DNA of 64,000 bases from Porphyrobacter sp. (GTDB lineage Bacteria; Pseudomonadota; Alphaproteobacteria; Sphingomonadales; Sphingomonadaceae). The DNA lies in NCBI GenBank assembly GCA_016125555.1, contig WGLN01000011.1:248001-312000 (forward strand), in the 5' to 3' direction. Each line of letters begins with the position of its first letter. Position 1 is the stretch's first letter. Below, in pieces: positions 1-9,369 of this stretch. Position numbers and translations under genes: made by a program. Below the pieces are notes generated by a model, which saw only the letters and a program-made list of their open reading frames with translations, was not told the origin of the DNA and did no database searches.

Positions 1-591
1 AATGTCCAGAACGCATTGGCGGCGATTGCCGTGGCGATCGAGATGGGCTGCTCGGACGAGGTGATCCGCACCGGCTTTGCCCGTTTCGGCGGGGTGCGGC
101 GGCGCTTCACCCGGGTCGGCAGCGTGGCGGTGGACAGCGGAAGCGTCACCGTGATCGACGACTATGCCCACCACCCGGTCGAGATCCGCGCCGTGCTCGC
201 CGCCGCGCGCGAGGCGGTCGCCGGCGGAGCCGGGCGGGTGATCGCGGTCGCCCAGCCGCACCGCTATTCGCGCCTCAACGACCTGATGAGCGAATTCCAG
301 TCGTGCTTCGATGATGCCGACATCGCCTATGTCGCCCCGGTTTACCCGGCGGGCGAGGAGCCGCTGCCCGGGGTCGATCACGCCGCGTTGGTGGCGGGGA
401 TGAAGGCCCGCGGGCACCGCGCCGCGCGCGAGATCGCCGGGCCGGACGCGCTTGCCGAAGTGCTGGCTGCGGAAATCCAGCCGGGAGACATGGTGGTCTG
501 CCTCGGCGCGGGCGACATCACCAAGTGGGCGGCGGGCCTCGCCCCGGCCATCGCGGCGCAGCGGCCAAAACCGGAAGGCGCGGTCGCATGA
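1..591 (+). CDS. murC: UDP-N-acetylmuramate--L-alanine ligase, C-terminal part (start lies outside the window)
   Basis: MurC adds L-alanine to UDP-N-acetylmuramate with ATP, the first step of peptide assembly on the cytoplasmic peptidoglycan precursor. The reading frame is open from base 1 (N-V-Q-N-A-L-A-A, the conserved start of the helix before the C-terminal Mur ligase domain) and contains the D-D-Y-A-H-H-P motif of that domain, followed by an [12 protein letters not shown] stretch typical of MurC. About 196 residues are visible; the N-terminal UDP-binding and central ATPase domains must lie upstream. The TGA stop overlaps the murB ATG (ATGA), which indicates translational coupling inside the dcw operon. 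Confidence 0.95.
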   Translation, partial: NVQNALAAIAVAIEMGCSDEVIRTGFARFGGVRRRFTRVGSVAVDSGSVTVIDDYAHHPVEIRAVLAAAREAVAGGAGRVIAVAQPHRYSRLNDLMSEFQSCFDDADIAYVAPVYPAGEEPLPGVDHAALVAGMKARGHRAAREIAGPDALAEVLAAEIQPGDMVVCLGAGDITKWAAGLAPAIAAQRPKPEGAVA

Positions 592-1553
592 ACCAGCCCG
601 GCGACAGCTTCGTCTATGACGACGGCAGCGCCCCGACCTGTGCGGTCGAGGGCGCGGTGTCGGCACCCGTGCCGCTCGAAGGCATTCGCGGCAAACTCAC
701 CAACAAGGCACCGCTTGCGCCCTACACCTGGTTCAAGACCGGCGGTCCGGCCGACTGGCTGTTCGAGCCTGCCGATCTCGACGACCTCAAGGCCTTTCTG
801 GAGCGGCTCGACGGCGAGATCCCGGTTATGGCGCTCGGCCTTGGTTCGAACATGATCGTGCGCGATGGCGGCGTGCCCGGGGTGGTGGTGCGGCTAGGCA
901 AGAGCTTCGCCAAGGTCGAGCACAGCGGCGAGCTGGAGCTGACCTGCGGCGGGGGCGCGAGCGGCATCCTCGTCGCCTCGACCGCCCGCGACCTCGGGAT
1001 TGCAGGCTTGGAGTTTCTGCGCGGCATCCCCGGCACGGTCGGCGGGTTCGCGCGGATGAACGGCGGCGCCTATGGGCGCGAGGTCGCCGACGTGCTGGTC
1101 GATTGCGCGGTGATCCTGCACGATGGGGAATTCGTGACGCTCAACGCCGCGGAGCTCGATTACGGCTACCGCCATTCGGCTCTGCCCGAGGGCGCGATCG
1201 TCGTCTCCGCGCGCTTCCGGGGCCGCCCAGGCGACCCGGCGGACATCGGCGCCGAGATGGACCGCATCGCCGCCGCGCGCGAGGCCTCGCAGCCGCTGCG
1301 CACCAAGACCGGCGGCTCGACCTTCAAGAACCCGGAAGGCCACAAGGCGTGGGAGCTGGTCGACCGTGCCGGATGCCGCGGCCTCACGCTGGGCGGCGCA
1401 CAGGTCAGCGAAAAGCACACCAATTTCCTCATCAACACCGGCAATGCCACCAGCGCCGACATTGAGGGCCTGGGCGAAATGGTGCGCGACAAGGTCTACG
1501 CCGCTACCGGCGTGAGCCTCGAATGGGAAATTCAGCGGGTGGGGCGGCCGTGA
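588..1553 (+). CDS. murB: UDP-N-acetylenolpyruvoylglucosamine reductase
   Basis: MurB reduces UDP-GlcNAc-enolpyruvate to UDP-N-acetylmuramate with NADPH and FAD in the cytoplasm. The 321-residue product has the FAD-binding stretch T-W-F-K-T-G-G-P-A near the N-terminus, G-L-G-S-N, the R-G-I-P-G-T-V-G-G motif, R-M-N-G-G-A-Y-G and the C-terminal G-G-S-T-F-K-N-P segment carrying the catalytic serine. I chose the ATG at 588 because it overlaps the murC stop; a longer frame to 525 would run inside murC. Its own stop is overlapped by a GTG that starts the next gene, so the dcw operon continues without a gap. Confidence 0.95.
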   Translation: MNQPGDSFVYDDGSAPTCAVEGAVSAPVPLEGIRGKLTNKAPLAPYTWFKTGGPADWLFEPADLDDLKAFLERLDGEIPVMALGLGSNMIVRDGGVPGVVVRLGKSFAKVEHSGELELTCGGGASGILVASTARDLGIAGLEFLRGIPGTVGGFARMNGGAYGREVADVLVDCAVILHDGEFVTLNAAELDYGYRHSALPEGAIVVSARFRGRPGDPADIGAEMDRIAAAREASQPLRTKTGGSTFKNPEGHKAWELVDRAGCRGLTLGGAQVSEKHTNFLINTGNATSADIEGLGEMVRDKVYAATGVSLEWEIQRVGRP

Positions 1554-2041
1554 GCACCACAGAGACACTCGATCCTGAAGAGCGCAAGTGCCTCGCCGAT
1601 ATCGCCGAGTATGGATGCCATATCCTCGCTGTCTGGGACAAGGAACTCAAGGCGATCGATTTCGCCTATTCGGTCGGGTTTCCGGTCAGCGTCGGACAGC
1701 CTGAAGTGCTGGTCTACGGCCTCAGTCGGGGGATCATGCATTCCATGATCAACGAGATCCGCCGGCAGTGTGCCGAGGGCCTCGTGCTGAGCGACGGAAT
1801 GCGGATCCACAACCTTCTCGAAGGCCATGATTGCATTGCGCGGTGGTGCACAGACCGCGAGGCGATCAAAGAACACCTTGGCTGGGCCCTCTGGTATCAC
1901 CGCACGCAGCGCGGGGTCGACGTCGAAGGGTTCTACCAGATCGTCTGGCCCGGCGCCGCGAGCGGGCTTTTTCCGTGGGATGAAGGCGTCTCGCAAGATG
2001 TGATCGATGCGCAGCTAGCGCTGTATGAGAGTGATCAATGA
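1550..2041 (+). CDS. DUF4262 family protein inserted in the dcw cluster
   Basis: The product (163 residues) looks like a DUF4262 protein: it has G-C-H-I-L-A-V followed by F-A-Y-S-V-G-F and several conserved Trp/His positions. Function is unknown. The start is a GTG at 1550 overlapping the murB TGA, and the stop overlaps the ddl ATG at 2038, so it is tightly built into the operon between murB and ddl, where most proteobacteria have no such gene. Its sequence appears somewhat less GC-rich than its neighbours (more AT-ending codons such as gat, att, cat), which would fit later acquisition. There are no membrane segments. Family assignment is by eye and fairly firm; any role in cell-wall synthesis is only suggested by position. 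Confidence 0.72.
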   Translation: MSTTETLDPEERKCLADIAEYGCHILAVWDKELKAIDFAYSVGFPVSVGQPEVLVYGLSRGIMHSMINEIRRQCAEGLVLSDGMRIHNLLEGHDCIARWCTDREAIKEHLGWALWYHRTQRGVDVEGFYQIVWPGAASGLFPWDEGVSQDVIDAQLALYESDQ

Positions 2042-3030
2042 CCAGTGCCGGTAAACTCCACGTCGCGGTCCTGATGGGCGGCTGGGCGAACGAGCGGCAG
2101 GTCTCGCTCACCAGCGGCGCGGGCGTGGCCGATGCGCTCGAGAGCAAGGGGCACCGTGTCACCCGGATCGACATGGGGCGCGACGTGGCGCTCAGGCTGC
2201 ATGAGGCGAAGCCCGATGTCGTCTTCAACGCGCTCCACGGCGTGCCGGGCGAGGACGGGACGGTGCAGGGGATGCTCGACCTCATGGGCCTCGCCTACAC
2301 CCACTCGGGCCTCGCCACCTCGGTGATCGCGATCGACAAGCAGCTGACCAAGCAGGCGCTGGTGCCGCATGGCATCCCCATGCCCGGCGGGCGGATCGTG
2401 CGCTCCGAGGAGCTCTACGAGCGCGACCCGCTGCCGCGGCCCTATGTGCTCAAGCCGGTGAACGAAGGCTCCTCGGTCGGCGTCGCCATCGTCACCGCGG
2501 ACAGCAATGTCGACAACCCGATCAGCCGCGAGGCGACCGGCCCGTGGCAGGAATTCGCCGAACTGCTCGCCGAACCCTTCATCAAGGGCCGCGAACTCAC
2601 CGCCGCGGTGCTCGACGGACCCGATGGCCCGCGCGCGCTCGGGGTCACCGAACTCGTCGTCGCCAACGGCTTCTACGACTACGAGAACAAGTACACCGCC
2701 GGGCGCACCGAGCACATCTTCCCGGCCAGGCTCCCGCCCGAAATCACCGCGCTGTGCGAGGAATACGCCGTGAAGGCGCACCAGGTCCTGGGCTGCCGCG
2801 GCACCAGCCGCACCGATTTCCGCTGGGACGAGGAGGCGGGCGAGAAGGGCCTGTTCGTGCTCGAGACCAACACCCAGCCCGGCATGACCCCCTTGAGCCT
2901 CGTCCCCGAACAGGCGGCGGGCTGCGGGATTTCCTATGCCGATCTCGTCGAGATGCTGGTCGCCGAGGCCCTGCGGGTCCACGCCATGAAGCAGAAGGGA
3001 GGCGCCCATGGCACAGCAGATCCGGCGTAG
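2038..3030 (+). CDS. ddl: D-alanine--D-alanine ligase
   Basis: Ddl joins two D-alanines with ATP to give the dipeptide that MurF adds to the muropeptide. The 330-residue ATP-grasp protein shows the N-terminal L-M-G-G-W-A-N-E-R segment, H-G-V-P-G-E-D-G-T, the glycine-rich ATP loop E-G-S-S-V-G-V, and the metal and product-binding T-N-T-Q-P-G-M-T near the C-terminus. The ATG at 2038 overlaps the stop of the preceding gene. The end overlaps the start of ftsQ by 23 bases. Length and motifs match the DdlB type found next to ftsQ in many proteobacteria. Confidence 0.95.
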   Translation: MTSAGKLHVAVLMGGWANERQVSLTSGAGVADALESKGHRVTRIDMGRDVALRLHEAKPDVVFNALHGVPGEDGTVQGMLDLMGLAYTHSGLATSVIAIDKQLTKQALVPHGIPMPGGRIVRSEELYERDPLPRPYVLKPVNEGSSVGVAIVTADSNVDNPISREATGPWQEFAELLAEPFIKGRELTAAVLDGPDGPRALGVTELVVANGFYDYENKYTAGRTEHIFPARLPPEITALCEEYAVKAHQVLGCRGTSRTDFRWDEEAGEKGLFVLETNTQPGMTPLSLVPEQAAGCGISYADLVEMLVAEALRVHAMKQKGGAHGTADPA

Positions 3031-3934
3031 CTCCACCACCGGCGTGCGCCGCGCCGCCAAGGCGCAAACCCGCAGCCTCGCGGCGCGCAAGGCGAAGGGC
3101 TCGGCGAGCGGCTTCATCGACTGGCTGATGGGCCTGTTCCCCTTCACCGAGGAGCAGTGGAGCCGCATCTGGCTCGTGCTCATCATCGGCGGCGGCGCGG
3201 CGATCGCGCTGGTCATCGCCAATCTCGCCGGGGTGCCCGCGCTCGTCCAGGCGCAGGTCGCGCAGGTCGCGGCCGATGCCGGTTTCGAGGTGCGCAACGT
3301 GCGGGTCACCGGCACCAAGCGGATGGACGAGCGGCTGGTCTATGCCCGCGTGCTCTCGCAGCAGAGCCGCGCCATGCCCGAGGTCGACGTCGCCGCGCTG
3401 CGTGCCGATCTGATGACGCTGCCCTGGGTCAAGGACGCGCGGGTTTCGCTCCAGCTGCCGCACACGCTTGCCATCGACATCGTCGAGCGCGAGCCGCACG
3501 CGGTGCTCGAAAAGCCCGACCGGCTGGTGCTGATCGACGCGGGCGGGGCCGAGCTCGAGACCGTCTCGCCGGAGCGGGCCAAGGGGATGCTGCGGCTCGC
3601 CGGGCCGGGGGCGGGCAAACAGGCCGAGCGGCTCGAGAAGCTGCTCGCCGCCGCGCCCGCGCTGCGCCCGCAGGTCGAAAGCGCGGAATGGGTCGGCAAT
3701 CGCCGCTGGAACCTGACCTTCGGCACCGGGCAATTGCTCGCCCTGCCCGAAGGCGAGGTCGAGGCGGCAACCGCGCTCGTGAAGTTCGCGCAGCTCGACG
3801 GGCAGAACCGCCTGCTCGGCGGCAAGGTGCTGGCCTTCGACATGCGCTCGCCGCCGCGGCTTTACATGCGCCTGCCCGAAGGCGAACGCGACGCTGTGGC
3901 CAAGGTCGCCGCGGCCAGCGGGGAGGCGCTCTGA
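3008..3934 (+). CDS. ftsQ: Cell division protein FtsQ
   Basis: FtsQ is the bitopic divisome protein that links FtsA/FtsZ to the FtsB/FtsL pair. The 308-residue protein has a basic cytoplasmic N-terminus (about residues 1-52), one membrane span around residues 54-76 rich in Ile/Val/Ala/Gly, then a periplasmic POTRA segment (V-R-N-V-R-V-T-G-T-K) and the beta domain (D-I-V-E-R-E-P motif). Sphingomonad FtsQ proteins usually carry such a long basic head. It starts inside the end of ddl and ends in an ATGA overlap with ftsA. Confidence 0.93.
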   Translation: MAQQIRRSSTTGVRRAAKAQTRSLAARKAKGSASGFIDWLMGLFPFTEEQWSRIWLVLIIGGGAAIALVIANLAGVPALVQAQVAQVAADAGFEVRNVRVTGTKRMDERLVYARVLSQQSRAMPEVDVAALRADLMTLPWVKDARVSLQLPHTLAIDIVEREPHAVLEKPDRLVLIDAGGAELETVSPERAKGMLRLAGPGAGKQAERLEKLLAAAPALRPQVESAEWVGNRRWNLTFGTGQLLALPEGEVEAATALVKFAQLDGQNRLLGGKVLAFDMRSPPRLYMRLPEGERDAVAKVAAASGEAL

Positions 3935-5256
3935 TGGCCTCGCGCGCTGCGCCTCCGCGCCGCCTCGCCCGCACCTTCGCGGCGGTCAACATCGGCTCGT
4001 TCCGCATCTCGGCAATGATCATGGGCGAGACCGAGACCGGCGAATTGCAGGTGCTGGGCAGCGGCCACCGCGCCAGCGCCGGGGTCAAGCGCGGCTACGT
4101 CACCGACATGGCAGCGGCGGCCCACGCGATCCGCGACGCGATCGACCGCGCCGAGAAGAGCGCCGCCATTCCCGTGCGCTCGGTGTGGATCGCCTGCGCC
4201 GGGGCGGGGCTCGCCAGCAACGTGGTCGCGGTCGATATCGAGATTGGCGGCCGGCGGATCGAGGACGAGGACGTCGAGCAGTTGCTGATCGAGGCGCAGG
4301 GCATGATCCAGCCCGACGGGCGCACCGTGCTCCACGCCCAGCCTGCGCATTACACGCTGGACGGCGCGCACGGGGTCGCCAACCCGCGCGGGCTCCATGC
4401 CGAGCGGCTGGGGGTGGACATCCACGTGATGCTCGCCGACGGCGCGCCGGTGCGCAATCTCACCGAGGCGGTGCACAATGCCCACCTCTCGGTCGAAGGG
4501 GTGGTCGCCGCGCCGCTTGCCGCGGGCCATGCCTGCCTGACCATCGAGGAGCGCGAACTGGGCGTCGCGCTGGTCGAAGTCGGCGCGGATGTCACCAATG
4601 TTGCGGTTTTCGCCGGGGGGATGCTGCTGGGGCTCAAGGCGCTGCCGATGGGCTCGGCCGACATCACCGATGCGATCGCCAGCAGCTTCGGCATCCGTCG
4701 CTCGCAGGCCGAGCGGTTGAAATGCGTTGCCGGCTCGGCGATCGCCAGCCCTGCCGATCACCGCGAGCTGATCCCGGTCAACGGCCCCAACGAAGCGCCC
4801 GAAGGCGCCGCCGCCGGACCGCTGGCGCGCGGCGCGGACGACAAGAACCGGATCGTGCGCGCGGAACTCGTCTCGGTGGTCACCCAGCAGCTCGCCGTGC
4901 TCACGGGGGAGATCAGCAAGGCACTGAAGGAAATGGGGTTTTCGGGCAGGAGCGCAGGCCAGGTGGTGCTGACCGGGGGCGGGGCGGAACTTGCGGGGAT
5001 GGCCGATTTCGTGCAGGGTGCACTCGGCCAGCCGGTGCGGCTCGGTCGCCCGCCGCAGCTGCCCGGCATGCCCGAGGCGCATCTCGCGCCGGGCTTCGCG
5101 ACGCTTGCGGGCCTGTGCCTCTACGCGGCCGAGGACCCGGTCGATATCCGCGCGGTCGGCAATGCTCGGGCAGGTGCCTTCCGCGGCGCGCCGCGCCGGA
5201 TCGGCGGGCTGGAGGCGGTGCTGCGGATGGTGCGCGCGCTCAAGGAGAATTTCTGA
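3934..5256 (+). CDS. ftsA: Cell division protein FtsA
   Basis: FtsA is the actin-like ATPase that anchors FtsZ to the membrane and recruits late divisome proteins. The 440-residue product has the SHS2-bearing architecture, G-V-K-R-G-Y-V-T-D, the G-S-A-D-I-T segment and the V-L-T-G-G-G-A-E-L nucleotide motif near the C-terminus. The C-terminal end (V-L-R-M-V-R-A-L-K-E) looks like the amphipathic membrane-targeting helix. The start ATG overlaps the ftsQ stop; the same frame is open further upstream but only as a shadow of ftsQ. The first phosphate motif reads V-N-I-G-S rather than the usual D-x-G-[ST]. Confidence 0.94.
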   Translation: MASRAAPPRRLARTFAAVNIGSFRISAMIMGETETGELQVLGSGHRASAGVKRGYVTDMAAAAHAIRDAIDRAEKSAAIPVRSVWIACAGAGLASNVVAVDIEIGGRRIEDEDVEQLLIEAQGMIQPDGRTVLHAQPAHYTLDGAHGVANPRGLHAERLGVDIHVMLADGAPVRNLTEAVHNAHLSVEGVVAAPLAAGHACLTIEERELGVALVEVGADVTNVAVFAGGMLLGLKALPMGSADITDAIASSFGIRRSQAERLKCVAGSAIASPADHRELIPVNGPNEAPEGAAAGPLARGADDKNRIVRAELVSVVTQQLAVLTGEISKALKEMGFSGRSAGQVVLTGGGAELAGMADFVQGALGQPVRLGRPPQLPGMPEAHLAPGFATLAGLCLYAAEDPVDIRAVGNARAGAFRGAPRRIGGLEAVLRMVRALKENF

Positions 5257-5269
5257 GGGGTTCGTGCCC

Positions 5270-5278
5270 TGTGGATAA
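5270..5278 (+). promoter_or_regulatory. Consensus DnaA box upstream of ftsZ
   Basis: TGTGGATAA is the exact reverse complement of the consensus DnaA box TTATCCACA. It lies 14 bases after the ftsA stop and about 100 bases before the ftsZ start, in the only sizeable gap of the dcw cluster. DnaA is known to affect ftsZ transcription in Caulobacter; a similar role here is inference. A TATAAA hexamer follows at about 5291. Confidence 0.5.
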
Positions 5279-5380
5279 GGGCGCGGGCCCTATAAAATGT
5301 GCCCGGCGATTATGTCACAGATGGTTTAGGATGGCGGGATCAGGTCGGCAGTCCGCGATACCGCGCTGGAGGACAAGCAG

Positions 5381-7072
5381 ATGAGCATCAATATCGGACC
5401 CGCTGCCACGGACGACCTGCGTCCGCGGATCACCGTCATCGGGATCGGCGGGGCGGGCGGCAACGCCATCGCCAACATGATCGCCGCCGAGATCGAGGGT
5501 GTCGAGTTCATCGTCGCCAACACCGATGCGCAGTCGCTCAGCGGCAGTCCGGCCGAAAAGCGCATCCAGCTTGGTCCTGACATCACCGGCGGGCTCGGCG
5601 CAGGGGCGCGGCCCGAGGTCGGCAAGGCCGCCGCGGAAGAGACCGTCGCGGAAATCGAGCAGGCGCTCGAGGGCGTCAACATGTGCTTCATCGCCGCCGG
5701 GATGGGCGGGGGCACCGGCACCGGCGCTGCGCCGGTGATCGCCGAAGCCGCCCGCCGCATGGGCGTGCTGACCGTCGGCGTCGTCACCAAGCCCTTCCTC
5801 TTCGAAGGCACCCGCCGGATGCGCGCCGCCGAGGCCGGGATCGAGGAGCTGCAGAAGCACGTCGACACCCTGATCGTCATCCCCAACCAGAACCTGTTCC
5901 TCGTCGCCAAGGCCGAGACCACCTTCAAGGAGGCCTTCCAGCTCGCCGACGAGGTGCTCCAGCAGGGCGTGCGTTCGATCACCGACCTGATGACCATGCC
6001 CGGCCTCATCAACCTCGACTTCGCCGACGTGCGCTCGGTGATGAGCGAGATGGGCAAGGCGATGATGGGCACCGGCGAGGGCGAGGGCGAGAACCGCGCG
6101 CTGCAGGCCGCCGAACAGGCGATCGCGAACCCGCTGCTCGACGGGGTCAGCATGGCCGGGGCCAAGGGCGTCATCATCTCGATCATCGGCGGCGAGGACA
6201 TGCGCCTGCTGGAGGTCGACGAGGCGGCGAACCACATCCGCGAACTCGTCGACGAGGATGCGAACATCATCTGGGGCAGCGCCTTCAACCCCGAACTCAA
6301 GGGCAAGATCCGCGTCTCGGTGGTCGCCACCGGCATCGAGCAGAGCGCGATCGGCCATGTCGAGCGCCCGCAGACGGTCTCGCTGGGCACCGCGCGTGCG
6401 CCCAAGCGGCCGGTGCTCGAGCTGTCGGAGGACGAGGGCCTTGCCGAGCTGCCCGCCGAGGAGCCTTCGCTTGCCCCGCCCGCGGCCACCGCGCCGCTGA
6501 CCGCGCCCGCCTTCACGCTCACCCCGCCGGAACCGATCGCCGAAGACGGCGCGGACGAGGACGAGGATTACGATGGCGCCGCGCCTTTCGATCTGACCGG
6601 CATGCAGGCCGGCGACGAGATGGGCGAGGAATACGAGGACGATGTCGACGGGATCGTCGATCCGCTTGCCGGACTGCGCGGTGCGGATGAGGAGGACGGG
6701 CCTGCCCTCGGTGCCGATGCAGCCGAGCCGGACGAGGAAGACACGCTCGACCTGACCGGCGAATATGCCGATTACGAGGACGCCGAAGAGCCCGGCCCCG
6801 CGCAGGACGACCTGCTCGCCAGCGCCGATCGGCTCGCCGAGGAGGACCGCCCCGTCGGCGCCCGGCTCGGCGGAAGGCGCCGCGCGCTGCTTGGCGGGGC
6901 CGCGGGAGAAGGCGGCAGCGGTGGCGGCGCGGTCGGCGGCAGCACGCTGTTCGAACGCATGGCCAACCTGTCGCGCAGCACCGGCCGCGAGGAAGAGGAC
7001 GACGAGGACGAGGGCGACGATGGCCCGGCGCTCAGCATCCCGCGCTTCCTCGATCGCAACCGCAACCAGTAG
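5381..7072 (+). CDS. ftsZ: Cell division protein FtsZ
   Basis: FtsZ is the tubulin-like GTPase that forms the cytokinetic ring. The 563-residue product contains the nucleotide loop G-I-G-G-A-G-G-N (residues 21-28), the tubulin signature G-G-G-T-G-T-G (109-115), N-T-D-A, and the T7-type segment. After about residue 325 comes a long acidic, Pro/Ala-rich linker (about 220 residues) ending in the conserved C-terminal peptide I-P-R-F-L-D-R, which binds FtsA. Long linkers are usual in alphaproteobacteria. A good ribosome site (ggagga) precedes the ATG. A DnaA box lies in its leader. Confidence 0.97.
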   Translation: MSINIGPAATDDLRPRITVIGIGGAGGNAIANMIAAEIEGVEFIVANTDAQSLSGSPAEKRIQLGPDITGGLGAGARPEVGKAAAEETVAEIEQALEGVNMCFIAAGMGGGTGTGAAPVIAEAARRMGVLTVGVVTKPFLFEGTRRMRAAEAGIEELQKHVDTLIVIPNQNLFLVAKAETTFKEAFQLADEVLQQGVRSITDLMTMPGLINLDFADVRSVMSEMGKAMMGTGEGEGENRALQAAEQAIANPLLDGVSMAGAKGVIISIIGGEDMRLLEVDEAANHIRELVDEDANIIWGSAFNPELKGKIRVSVVATGIEQSAIGHVERPQTVSLGTARAPKRPVLELSEDEGLAELPAEEPSLAPPAATAPLTAPAFTLTPPEPIAEDGADEDEDYDGAAPFDLTGMQAGDEMGEEYEDDVDGIVDPLAGLRGADEEDGPALGADAAEPDEEDTLDLTGEYADYEDAEEPGPAQDDLLASADRLAEEDRPVGARLGGRRRALLGGAAGEGGSGGGAVGGSTLFERMANLSRSTGREEEDDEDEGDDGPALSIPRFLDRNRNQ

Positions 7073-7186
7073 CGTGGCCGCGGCGGCGGGCGGCGCGGGT
7101 CGTTCCGGCGCGCGTCCGGTGCCGTTCGCCGCGCTGCCGGGCAGCCGCCGCTGGCAATGGTGAGGAACCGCGCTAGGGACGCCTGC

Positions 7187-8563
7187 GTGACGCTGCGTTT
7201 CCCCGTTTTCCGCTCGCTCCTGCTGGCCGGTGCCGGCCTCGCCTGTCTCGCCCCGGCGATCCCCGCCCACGCGCAGGAGGTGATCTCCCGCGAGGTCGTC
7301 CAGCCGCTCCCCAGCGAGGAGGTGCAACGGCTCAACCGCGCGCTGGTCGCGCTCGCCAAGGCGCCGCGCGATCTCGATGCGCTGGTCGAGGCGGGCACCG
7401 CGGCGATGGGGGTCGAGGACCTCGAGGCGGCGGTCGGCTTCTTCGGGCGCGCGGCGGAAATCGATCCCAACAATCCGCGTGTCGCGTTGGGGCTCGGCAC
7501 GGTCTACCTCCGCTCGGGACGGCCCGCCGAGGCGATCCCGCAGTTCGATCGCGCCCGTGCCGCCGGGGTGCCCGCGCGCGAGGTGCTGTCCAACCAGGCG
7601 CTGGCCTTCGATCTGATCGGCGACCAGACATCCGCGCAGGCGGCCTATGCCCGCGCGCTGGAACTCGATCCCGCCAACGACGAGGCGCGCCGCCGGCTGG
7701 CGGTGAGCCAGGCGATCTCGGGCAACCGCGCGCGCTTCGAGGAGGCGCTGCGCCCGCTGCTCGACAAGCGCGACACGGCCGCGTTCCGCGCGCGCGCCTT
7801 CGGCCTCGCGATCCTCGGCGATCAGGAGCGCGCCGCGGCGATCGTCGAACAGGTGATGCCGCGCGACCTGTCGAGCCGGGTGGTGCCCTATCTCGCCTAC
7901 ATGCCGCGCCTCACTGCGGCGCAGCAGGCGGCGGCGGCCAATCTCGGGATCTTTCCGCGCGCCGCCGACATCGGCCGCGAGGACCCGCGCCTCGCCCGTT
8001 TCGCCGCCGAGGAGAGGGCGGCGGATCGGCTCGCGCCGGCGGGCGAACCGCTCGGCGGGCCCGCGCCTGCACCTGCCGGGACCGGCGCAGCGCCGCGCCC
8101 GGCGGTGATTGCCCCCGCCACCCCGCAGTCGCAGCCGCAGCCGCAGCGCGTCGCGGACGCTTTCTCCGATCTGGGCGCCGCCCCGCCGCCGGGCCCGAAG
8201 GTCGGCGCGGGCGCAGTCGACCTGTCGCGAATCACCGTCAAGCGCGAGGCTCCGCCCCCTCCACCCAAGCCCAAGGAGCCGCCAAAGCCGGTCAACCCCA
8301 GCCGCGTCTGGGTGCAGGTCGCGACCGGCAAGAAGGTGGATGCGCTCGGCTACGACTGGCGGCGGATCTCGCGCAAGGGCGGGGACCTGCTGGCGAAGTT
8401 CAAGGCCTACACCACCCCCTGGGGCGAGGCGAACCGTCTGCTTGCCGGGCCGGTGGAGAGCCGCGAGAAGGCACAGGCGCTGGTCGGCGAGCTCAAGGCC
8501 AAGGGGCTCGACAGCTTCCTCTATGTGAGTCCAGAAGGTGAGGAAATACAGCCGCTTAAATGA
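7187..8563 (+). CDS. Periplasmic TPR and SPOR-domain protein
   Basis: This protein is probably exported and peptidoglycan-binding. A signal peptide (hydrophobic core about residues 8-24, A-H-A cleavage site near residue 28) is followed by tetratricopeptide repeats (A-V-G-F-F-G-R-A-A-E-I-D-P-N-N and the next unit), a Pro/Ala-rich linker and a C-terminal SPOR domain (about the last 80 residues) that would bind denuded septal glycan. I chose the GTG at 7187 because AGGGA sits seven bases upstream and this start leaves a standard signal peptide; an in-frame ATG at 7157 would add ten residues but has no visible ribosome site. Its place after ftsZ fits a role in cell-envelope division, but this is inference. 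Confidence 0.8.
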   Translation: MTLRFPVFRSLLLAGAGLACLAPAIPAHAQEVISREVVQPLPSEEVQRLNRALVALAKAPRDLDALVEAGTAAMGVEDLEAAVGFFGRAAEIDPNNPRVALGLGTVYLRSGRPAEAIPQFDRARAAGVPAREVLSNQALAFDLIGDQTSAQAAYARALELDPANDEARRRLAVSQAISGNRARFEEALRPLLDKRDTAAFRARAFGLAILGDQERAAAIVEQVMPRDLSSRVVPYLAYMPRLTAAQQAAAANLGIFPRAADIGREDPRLARFAAEERAADRLAPAGEPLGGPAPAPAGTGAAPRPAVIAPATPQSQPQPQRVADAFSDLGAAPPPGPKVGAGAVDLSRITVKREAPPPPPKPKEPPKPVNPSRVWVQVATGKKVDALGYDWRRISRKGGDLLAKFKAYTTPWGEANRLLAGPVESREKAQALVGELKAKGLDSFLYVSPEGEEIQPLK

Positions 8564-8758
8564 TTAGTTGCGGCTCTCCCCCACAATCTTTGCACAGGGT
8601 TTGAACAAGCAAGGCGGGTTCTCCCCAACTGCCCTGACACAGGTGATTGCCAACCGCCCCCCCGCACGTTCATTCGTGCCGGCGATGACAGCAAAAGGTC
8701 GCCCCCGTTCCGCCCTCCGGCCCGCTTGCCGGGACGTTTCCCGGTGAGGCCGCGCGCG

Positions 8759-9250
8759 ATGGACTATTCGAGCGAGGACGATGCCGCGCCGGTCGAAATG
8801 CTCGCCGCCCTGTTCGAGGCGCGCGGCTGGCCGTGCGAGATGGTCTCCGACGACGAGATGAGCGGCGAGGTGCAGGGCAGCTGGGCCAATTACCAGCTTC
8901 GCGCGATCTGGCGCGCGGAGGACCGGGTGCTGCAGTTCCTGTGCCTGCCCGAAATCCGCGTCACCGACGACAAGCGCGCGGCGGCGTACGAATTGCTGTG
9001 CCTCGTCAACGAGCAGATGTGGCTGGGGCATTTCGACATCTGGTCGAACGGCGACGTGCTGCTCTATCGCCACGGCGCGCTGCTCGGCGAGGACGGGCGG
9101 CTCACGCTCGACATGGCGCAGGCACTGGTCGAATGCGCGATCGACGAGTGCGACCGCTTCTATCCCGCCTTCCAGTTCGTGCTGTGGGGCGACAAGACCC
9201 CGCGCGCCGCGCTCGAGGCGGCAATGGTGGACGTCGGCGGCGAGGCCTGA
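8759..9250 (+). CDS. YbjN domain-containing protein
   Basis: The 163-residue product resembles the YbjN family (type III chaperone-like fold): an N-terminal M-L-A-A-L-F-E-A-R-G-W-P segment, alternating beta strands, L-L-C-L-V-N-E-Q-M-W-L-G-H-F and a C-terminal A-L-V-E-C-A-I-D-E-C-D-R-F-Y-P-A-F-Q stretch. It is acidic and soluble, with no signal peptide. Family members in alphaproteobacteria are commonly found beside proC, as here (120 bases downstream). The ATG at 8759 was preferred over a TTG at 8726, whose extra residues are Arg/Pro-rich and look non-coding. No enzymatic function is known. Confidence 0.8.
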   Translation: MDYSSEDDAAPVEMLAALFEARGWPCEMVSDDEMSGEVQGSWANYQLRAIWRAEDRVLQFLCLPEIRVTDDKRAAAYELLCLVNEQMWLGHFDIWSNGDVLLYRHGALLGEDGRLTLDMAQALVECAIDECDRFYPAFQFVLWGDKTPRAALEAAMVDVGGEA

Positions 9251-9369
9251 TAGCCCGCCCGCAAAGGCACACCCGTCCGCTCCGCGCTTCGCGGGGCTGC
9301 AATTCACCGGTTTCGCAGGTCGCAAGTGAGGACGGGGCTTGGGCAGGCTCACCCCGAAGGGACGGCGGC

